From: JAFGGG01 sp964634205
Lineage (GTDB): Bacteria; Spirochaetota; Spirochaetia; SZUA-6; RPPD01
Reading direction: 5' to 3'
Assembly (NCBI GenBank): GCA_964634205.1
Contig: CAZWKE010000005.1
Span: 56,662-120,661, forward strand
Length of the DNA: 64,000 bases
The notes under the pieces were generated by a model that was given only the letters and a program-made list of their open reading frames with translations, was not told the DNA's origin and made no database searches. Positions 59,430 through 64,000 of the stretch are shown here, one piece after another. The position numbers were made by a program, and so were the translations under genes. The first letter of the stretch is position 1. The number at the start of each line of letters is the position of its first letter.

Positions 59430-61316
59430 TTAGATACGGAAGAATTTGTGTTTTGTAAGATAGGTAATAAGCTTTTCAATATGCTTTGCCACGTCGTTTA
59501 TATCGGTGTTCAGCACCAGTTCCGCATGTGTCGGCTGTTCATAAGGTGAAGAAACCCCGGTAAACTCCGGAATCTCCCCGGCATCGGCTTTTTGGTATAA
59601 TCCTTTGGGGTCTCGCTGCCGGCAGACCTCAAGACTGCAATCCACATGCACCTCAACGAACCTTCCCTTGGGCACCAATGAACGGACAAACGCCCTGTCT
59701 TTTTCAAAGGGTGAGATAAAGGCACACACGACAAGGTTACCTTGAGAGTAGAACAGTCCGGCTGTTTCCCCGATACGCCTGATGTTTTCCGCCCGGTCCG
59801 AAGGAGAAAAGCCGAGGTCGCTGTTCAAACCGTGACGCACATTATCACCGTCCAGAAACATTACCTGGCATCCATATGAAAAAAGTTTTTTTACCAGCAG
59901 TCTGGCGATAGTGGACTTCCCGGACCCGGAAAGCCCGGTCAACCAGATTACTCCCGCCTTGTGACCGTTTCGCTCCTCCCATATATGGAGGGGGATGTTT
60001 CCATCCTCCCAGCGCAGGTGTTTTACTTTTTCCGCGGGAGTATCCTGGGCTTGTTGCTTCCATTCCGTTACTTGGTGGGGCACCTCCCTGATCATCCCCG
60101 CGGCCACGGTCAGGTTGGTGAGCGGATCGATAAGAATGAAAGCCCCGGTGCTGCGGTTGGTTTTATACGGATCAAAAAACAGGGGTTCCGCGGTTTTTAT
60201 CTCGACCCTGCCGATTTCATTCAGGGTGAAATCAGTGGTCTTTTGGCGATGGAGCGTATCCATATTGATTTTATAATGGATTTTACTGACGGAGGCCTTC
60301 ACCGTGCGGGTGGTATGTTTCAGCAGGTAATGCGGTGAATGGGAAAACGGTGTTTCTGCCATCCAGCAGATCATGGCATCGAAGGAATCACTGATGTGGG
60401 GCAGGTTGTTCTTGCGAACAATCATATCCCCCCTGCTTACATCGATATTGTGTTTCAGCGTCAACACCACTGCCTGATCGGTGTAGGCCTCATCAAGCTG
60501 TTTACTGTCATACAATATTGATTTTATAGCGGAGGTTTTTCCGGAGGGGAGGGCAACGACCTCTTCGCCGGGACGTATGGTGCCGGAACCGATTGTCCCT
60601 GCATACCCCCTGAAGTCCTGATGCGGCCGTGAAACATACTGCACCGGAAAGCGAAAATCAATAAGGTTTTTGTCCGCGGTGACATACACGTCCTCAAGCA
60701 TTTGCAGCAGGGTTTTCCCCGTATACCACTTCATATTTTTGCCGTGATGAACGACATTATCTCCCTTTAGGGCCGAAACCGGAATAAAGGAAATATCATG
60801 AATATCGAGCTTTTCCGAGAAATCAAGGTACTCATCCGTAATCTTCTCGAACGCCTCTTTGGAATAGTGCACCAGGTCCATTTTATTTACGGCCACAATT
60901 AAATGGGGAATCTGTAAAAGCGAAACGATGAATCCGTGCCGCCGTGACTGGGTAAGAATCCCCTTGCGGGCGTCAATAAGAATAATCGCCAGCCCGGCAT
61001 TGGACGCCCCGGTAACCATGTTCCGGGTGTACTGTTCGTGTCCGGGGGAATCGGCAATGATAAACTTCCGCCTGGGGGTGGAAAAATAACGGTAGGCGAC
61101 GTCGATAGTGATTTTTTGTTCGCGTTCGGCGGACAGGCCGTCCAGCAGCAGGGAAAGGTCCACTTCCTTTTTTCCGCTTCTTTGCGATGTTTTTTTAATG
61201 GCCTGGTATTGATCTTCAAAAATGCAGCCTGTTTCATAGAGCAGCCTGCCGATTAAAGTGGATTTTCCGTCATCCACACTGCCTGATGTGACAAAACGCA
61301 GTAATCCCTTTTCCAT
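59430..61316 (-). CDS. cysNC: Bifunctional sulfate adenylyltransferase large subunit / APS kinase (CysN-CysC fusion)
   Basis: A 628-residue fusion. Residues about 1-430 are the EF-Tu-like GTPase subunit of ATP sulfurylase (GSVDDGKSTLIGRLL, DSPGHEQYTRNM, VAVNKMDLV). Residues about 450-628 are APS kinase (GLSGSGKSTIARLL, FLDGDNVRHGLN). With CysD it turns sulfate into PAPS. The ATG at 61316 lies 2 nt beyond the cysD stop; the longer in-frame reading inside cysD is not real. No PAPS reductase is seen, and a UDP-glucose dehydrogenase locus lies divergently, so PAPS may serve sulfation. Confidence 0.95.
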   Translation of the reverse strand: MEKGLLRFVTSGSVDDGKSTLIGRLLYETGCIFEDQYQAIKKTSQRSGKKEVDLSLLLDGLSAEREQKITIDVAYRYFSTPRRKFIIADSPGHEQYTRNMVTGASNAGLAIILIDARKGILTQSRRHGFIVSLLQIPHLIVAVNKMDLVHYSKEAFEKITDEYLDFSEKLDIHDISFIPVSALKGDNVVHHGKNMKWYTGKTLLQMLEDVYVTADKNLIDFRFPVQYVSRPHQDFRGYAGTIGSGTIRPGEEVVALPSGKTSAIKSILYDSKQLDEAYTDQAVVLTLKHNIDVSRGDMIVRKNNLPHISDSFDAMICWMAETPFSHSPHYLLKHTTRTVKASVSKIHYKINMDTLHRQKTTDFTLNEIGRVEIKTAEPLFFDPYKTNRSTGAFILIDPLTNLTVAAGMIREVPHQVTEWKQQAQDTPAEKVKHLRWEDGNIPLHIWEERNGHKAGVIWLTGLSGSGKSTIARLLVKKLFSYGCQVMFLDGDNVRHGLNSDLGFSPSDRAENIRRIGETAGLFYSQGNLVVCAFISPFEKDRAFVRSLVPKGRFVEVHVDCSLEVCRQRDPKGLYQKADAGEIPEFTGVSSPYEQPTHAELVLNTDINDVAKHIEKLITYLTKHKFFRI

Positions 61317-61318
61317 TG

Positions 61319-62245
61319 TTAGAAATATCCCTCTTTCTTTTTCTGCTCCATAGCGGAATCGCTTGTCAGGTCTATAAGCCGGTTTTCTCTCTCGGACTTT
61401 TTTGCCTGTCGTACTTCGATTAAAATATCGTCGATGGTTTTTGCTTTTGAAGGAACCGCCCCTGTACAGGGGATACACCCCAGGGTGCGGAAGCGGCACA
61501 TCATTTCTTTCACCTGGTGTTTGTCGATGCCGAGTTTATTCTGTGGGTCGACCACTTGTAAGGAATAGTAGGGAATAAGCACGTTTTCCCTGATAATCAC
61601 CTGCCGCTTTTGGGCAAAATACAACGGGACCACCGGTATGTCTTCCAATTTTATATACTCCCAGATATCCACCTCCGTCCAGTTGCTTAAGGGAAACACC
61701 CGAACCGATTCGTCCTGGTTTATTCTTGTGTTGTATAACTGCCATAACTCCGGCCGTTGATTTTTGGGGTTCCACTTTCCATGTGAATCCCTGACCGAAA
61801 AAACACGTTCCTTCGCCCGGGATTTTTCTTCCTCACGCCTGGCACCGCCGAAGGCCGCGTCAAATCCGTGTTTCTTTAACGCATCCAGCAGGGCGGTGGT
61901 TTTTAAATAAAAGCAGCATTTATCATTTCCTAAAACAGTGGGGTGGGCCTGTTTTTTAATCCATCCCTCGTTTCGTTCCACTATCAGGGTTGCATCGATC
62001 TGTTTTACGAAATTGTCACGAAACTCATACATCTCGGGGAATTTATAGCCGGTATCGATATGCATCAGCGGAAACGGGAACCTGCCCGGAGAAAAGGCCT
62101 TCCGTGCCAAATGCAGCATTACCGAAGAGTCTTTTCCCACCGAGTAGAGCATTACCGGATTTTTAAACTCGGACACAACCTCGCGGATGATAAAAATGGA
62201 TTCGGCTTCCAGTTGCATCAGATGTGCCTGCTGATAATGCAGCAT
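61319..62245 (-). CDS. cysD: Sulfate adenylyltransferase small subunit
   Basis: CysD is the catalytic ATP pyrophosphatase-type subunit of ATP sulfurylase. The 308-residue protein has PP-loop VMLYSVGKDSSVML, AFGGARREEEKSRAKERVFS (key residues of the family), FPLSNWTEVDIWEYI and RFRTLGCIPCTGAV. It is followed 2 nt later by cysN/C. A weak promoter (TTGTAA 62343-62338, 18 bp, TATATA 62319-62314 on the minus strand) lies upstream. Confidence 0.95.
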   Translation of the reverse strand: MLHYQQAHLMQLEAESIFIIREVVSEFKNPVMLYSVGKDSSVMLHLARKAFSPGRFPFPLMHIDTGYKFPEMYEFRDNFVKQIDATLIVERNEGWIKKQAHPTVLGNDKCCFYLKTTALLDALKKHGFDAAFGGARREEEKSRAKERVFSVRDSHGKWNPKNQRPELWQLYNTRINQDESVRVFPLSNWTEVDIWEYIKLEDIPVVPLYFAQKRQVIIRENVLIPYYSLQVVDPQNKLGIDKHQVKEMMCRFRTLGCIPCTGAVPSKAKTIDDILIEVRQAKKSERENRLIDLTSDSAMEQKKKEGYF

Positions 62246-62392
62246 AATCGTATCCTATCCTTCTTTGAACGTTGAATGTCTTTGTGATAGAATTGGTAAC
62301 ATAGACTCCTTATTATATAGAAAATCAGGAATTATGTTTACAACACCATTAATGTAACACACATTCAGGGCAAAGGCAATGTTGTATTTACC

Positions 62393-62420
62393 TTGACATT
62401 ATTCAAATATGTGCTATATT
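62393..62420 (+). promoter_or_regulatory. Promoter of the right-end polysaccharide-type locus
   Basis: A perfect TTGACA (62393-62398), 16 bp and TATATT (62415-62420). Transcription should start near 62427, about 175 nt before the first gene. Confidence 0.65.
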
Positions 62421-62421
62421 G

Positions 62422-62445
62422 TTCGATAGATGAACATTCATCGAA
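62422..62445 (+). promoter_or_regulatory. Palindromic operator at the transcription start
   Basis: TTCGAT (62422-62427) and ATCGAA (62440-62445) are inverted outer arms; inside them GATGAA (62429-62434) and TTCATC (62437-62442) form a second perfect palindrome around CA. It lies directly after the -10. The nearby winged-helix protein is the obvious candidate ligand. Confidence 0.5.
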
Positions 62446-62450
62446 TATAC

Positions 62451-62510
62451 TTAAACCGGATCGGGAAAGCATGTTACGGCTGCTTCTTTAATCGGTTTAA
62501 GGCTTTTTTT
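62451..62510 (+). terminator. Terminator-like hairpin inside the leader (possible attenuator)
   Basis: TTAAACCGGAT (62451-62461) pairs with ATCGGTTTAA (62491-62500) with one bulged G. An inner AAGCA/TGCTT stem (62467-62471 with 62481-62485) is nested in the loop, and GGC plus seven T follow. It lies between promoter and first gene, so it would yield an ~84-nt RNA unless read through. Confidence 0.55.
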
Positions 62511-62600
62511 CTCTGTATGCGTACAGCACACATTGTTCAGGGTGTATTTGTGTTATAGATACTCCCTCGAAAGATCTTATTTTTATCGATACAAATCATT

Positions 62601-63128
62601 ATGGAAGTTCAAGAAAAAGAACTGGAACTTTTACAGACAATTCATAAAAACTCTCATGTAAGACAGCGGGATCTTGCCCGAATCGTCGGCGTATCGCTGG
62701 GCATGACCAACTCGATTATCAAGCGCCTGGTAACAAAGGGGTGGCTGAAAATCAAAAAAATCAACAACCGGAAGATCATGTATGCTGTTTCGGCAGAAGG
62801 AATTGAAGCAATCATGCGCCGCAGCTACCGTTATTTCAAGCGCACAATCAAGAATGTGGTAGATTATAAGGAAGCAATGTTAAAGCTGGTGGAAAAAATC
62901 AAGCAGGAGGGGTACCGGGGAATCAGGTTGATCGGTAAAAGCGATCTTGATTTTATTATTGAGCACTGCTGCCATATTTCTAAAATATCGTATATAAAAA
63001 AGGATGGTGAGGTTCAACGAAATATATTTTCGCTGTACGCGGAGAATTATGAGCCTGATAAAAAAAAGCATGTGGGAAAAAAGAATTCAGAATATTTACG
63101 GAAGATTTTTTTGCATGATATATTGTAA
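62601..63128 (+). CDS. Winged-helix (MarR/EPS-associated type) transcriptional regulator
   Basis: A 175-residue protein with an N-terminal winged helix (ELLQTIHKNSHVRQRDLARI, then VGVSLGMTNSIIKRL) and a C-terminal part with ICGKSD-like IRLIGKSDLDFIIEHCC. It resembles the small winged-helix regulators that open exopolysaccharide loci. Its place at the head of a UDP-glucose dehydrogenase locus fits that. It probably acts on the palindrome at 62422-62445, but that is inference. No strong Shine-Dalgarno sequence precedes the ATG. Confidence 0.78.
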   Translation: MEVQEKELELLQTIHKNSHVRQRDLARIVGVSLGMTNSIIKRLVTKGWLKIKKINNRKIMYAVSAEGIEAIMRRSYRYFKRTIKNVVDYKEAMLKLVEKIKQEGYRGIRLIGKSDLDFIIEHCCHISKISYIKKDGEVQRNIFSLYAENYEPDKKKHVGKKNSEYLRKIFLHDIL

Positions 63129-63149
63129 ACATTTTCCCGGGAGAAGGTA

Positions 63150-64000
63150 ATGGCTAAAAAGATAACGATAATCGGGACAGGGTATGTCGGATTGATTTCC
63201 GCCGTGGGGTTGGCCGACTTCGGCCACAATGTGACGGGAGTGGATATCAATAAGATTGTGGTTGATACACTGAACCGGGGAGAGCCCCATATCTATGAAA
63301 CCGGATTGCGGGATTATCTGCACAAGAATCTCGATTCCGGCAGGTTAACCTTCAGTACGGATGTGGCCGCCTCGATCCGCGATGCGGAGGTAATTTTTAT
63401 ATCAGTCGGAACACCTTCGAATGGTGACGGAAGCGCTGATTTAAGTCAGCTTTTTCAGGCGGCGGATGATATAAAAAATAATCTTAACGGGTATAAGGTT
63501 GTGGTCATAAAATCAACCGTACCGGTTGGTACAAACAGGAAGGTGGCCGACAGGCTCGCGGCAGACGGAACCGCGGTGGATGTGGTGTCCAATCCGGAGT
63601 TCTTACGAGAGGGAAAAGCCATTCAGGATTTTTTTCATCCGGACAGGATAATTATCGGCGTGGAATCGGAGCGTGCAAAAAGTGTCATGCAGGACATTTA
63701 TCGGTCATTGTATCTGATTCAGACCCCTGTAGTCTGGTGCAACCTGGAGACCGCGGAACTCATCAAGTACGCCAGTAATGCCTTCCTGGCAAGTAAAATA
63801 ACCTTTATCAACCAGATGGCCAATCTGTGCGATGCTGTGGGAGCGGACATCCATGCCATTGCCAAAGCCATGGGTATGGACGGAAGAATCAGTCCAAAGT
63901 TCCTGCATCCGGGACCGGGATTCGGGGGAAGCTGTTTCCCCAAGGATTTACGGGCGCTTGCCGCAATGGGTGAGGAACGGGGAGTGCGGATGAGTCTTGT
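63150..64000 (+). CDS. ugd: UDP-glucose 6-dehydrogenase, N-terminal part (runs off the right edge)
   Basis: The first 283 codons are visible; the gene continues beyond the window. It oxidises UDP-glucose to UDP-glucuronate for capsule, exopolysaccharide or LPS synthesis. Visible are the NAD Rossmann motif KITIIGTGYVGLISAVGLAD, SVGTPSNGDGSADLS, KSTVPVGT, NPEFLREGKAIQDF, ELIKYASNAFLASKITFINQ (in part) and the catalytic Cys in FGGSCFPKDLRAL. GGGAGAAGG lies just before the ATG at 63150, 21 nt after the regulator's stop, so they form one operon. Confidence 0.94.
   Translation, partial: MAKKITIIGTGYVGLISAVGLADFGHNVTGVDINKIVVDTLNRGEPHIYETGLRDYLHKNLDSGRLTFSTDVAASIRDAEVIFISVGTPSNGDGSADLSQLFQAADDIKNNLNGYKVVVIKSTVPVGTNRKVADRLAADGTAVDVVSNPEFLREGKAIQDFFHPDRIIIGVESERAKSVMQDIYRSLYLIQTPVVWCNLETAELIKYASNAFLASKITFINQMANLCDAVGADIHAIAKAMGMDGRISPKFLHPGPGFGGSCFPKDLRALAAMGEERGVRMSL

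Larger units (their letters stand above)
62246..62600. other. 355-bp divergent regulatory region between cysD and the winged-helix gene
   Basis: No gene is seen here. Leftward it holds a weak cysD promoter near 62314-62343. Rightward it holds a sigma70 promoter (62393-62420), a TTCGAT/ATCGAA palindrome (62422-62445) and a terminator-like nested hairpin with seven T (62451-62510). About 90 further untranslated nt without a clear Shine-Dalgarno sequence lead to the ATG at 62601. The three rightward elements are listed separately. Confidence 0.6.

Noticed and set aside
61317..61499. N-terminal extension of cysN/C
   Set aside because: It overlaps the cysD coding sequence; the CysN motif begins directly after the ATG at 61316.
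1..64000. CRISPR arrays, insertion sequences, prophage or rRNA genes
   Set aside because: No spaced direct repeats, transposase or integrase motifs, or rRNA-like stretches were found on reading both strands.

Overview
The window reads like a compact chromosomal stretch of a spirochaete (Treponema/Spirochaeta-like). This is inferred from gene content, not from a search. Supporting signs are a DUF2225 protein, a cdaA-ybbR-acpS block, relaxed-lipobox lipoproteins, a large beta-barrel/FlgD-like/OmpA protein, a MurE whose substrate motif is not the diaminopimelate type, and an OmpA domain lacking the diaminopimelate-binding Asp. The last two fit the ornithine peptidoglycan known from treponemes. 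No phage, insertion sequence, CRISPR array or rRNA operon is visible. Most of the window is housekeeping or envelope genes. Accessory character appears at the right end (sulfate activation and the start of a polysaccharide-type locus) and at a decayed diguanylate cyclase near 19.8 kb.

Layout. 0-6.4 kb: a divergent pair (unknown partial gene; omptin-family outer-membrane protease), hflX, an ABC-2 exporter, an orphan ABC ATPase and an anchored gluzincin-type peptidase. 6.5-9.6 kb: a B12-binding radical SAM enzyme, then a PerR-like regulator with two palindromic operators, a Dps-like ferritin and a small cytochrome b5-like protein, an apparent iron/oxidative-stress group. 9.7-13.1 kb: tRNA-Ala(GGC), a spirochaete-type unknown, lspA and Nif3. 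13.1-17 kb: acyl-CoA dehydrogenase with EtfB and a ferredoxin-domain EtfA, then a ferritin-like protein. 17-24 kb: the 911-residue OmpA-family protein, the GGDEF remnant, a phosphohexomutase, an SH3 lipoprotein and an M20 peptidase. 24-33 kb: a long leftward block (murE, folP, cdaA, ybbR, acpS, DUF2225, truA, uracil-DNA glycosylase, priA).

33-40.6 kb: rightward queD, an unknown gene, murD and a soluble hybrid histidine kinase with a LacI-type sensor; then leftward rdgB behind a sigma-factor-like gene. 40.7-47 kb: nrnA, an M24 peptidase, a secreted protein, an HD/phosphodiesterase protein and a chemotaxis receptor. 47-53.7 kb: a lipoprotein, ilvC, icd, a TPR-type lipoprotein and a LysM lytic transglycosylase. 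53.6-56.1 kb: fur-feoA-feoB under a perfect 41-bp palindromic operator. 56.1-59.4 kb: fabH-tetR facing epmA-efp. 59.4-64 kb: cysD and a fused cysN/C facing a regulated leader, a winged-helix regulator and UDP-glucose dehydrogenase.

The most striking global signal is regulatory. At about ten transcription-unit heads a sigma70-like -10 box lies only 6-12 nt upstream of a start codon that lacks a Shine-Dalgarno sequence, predicting leaderless or nearly leaderless mRNAs. Other highlights are an AUA start for hflX, the embedded Fur-regulated promoter, a TetR operator lying exactly between its -35 and -10, and a promoter-operator-terminator leader ahead of the polysaccharide-type locus.
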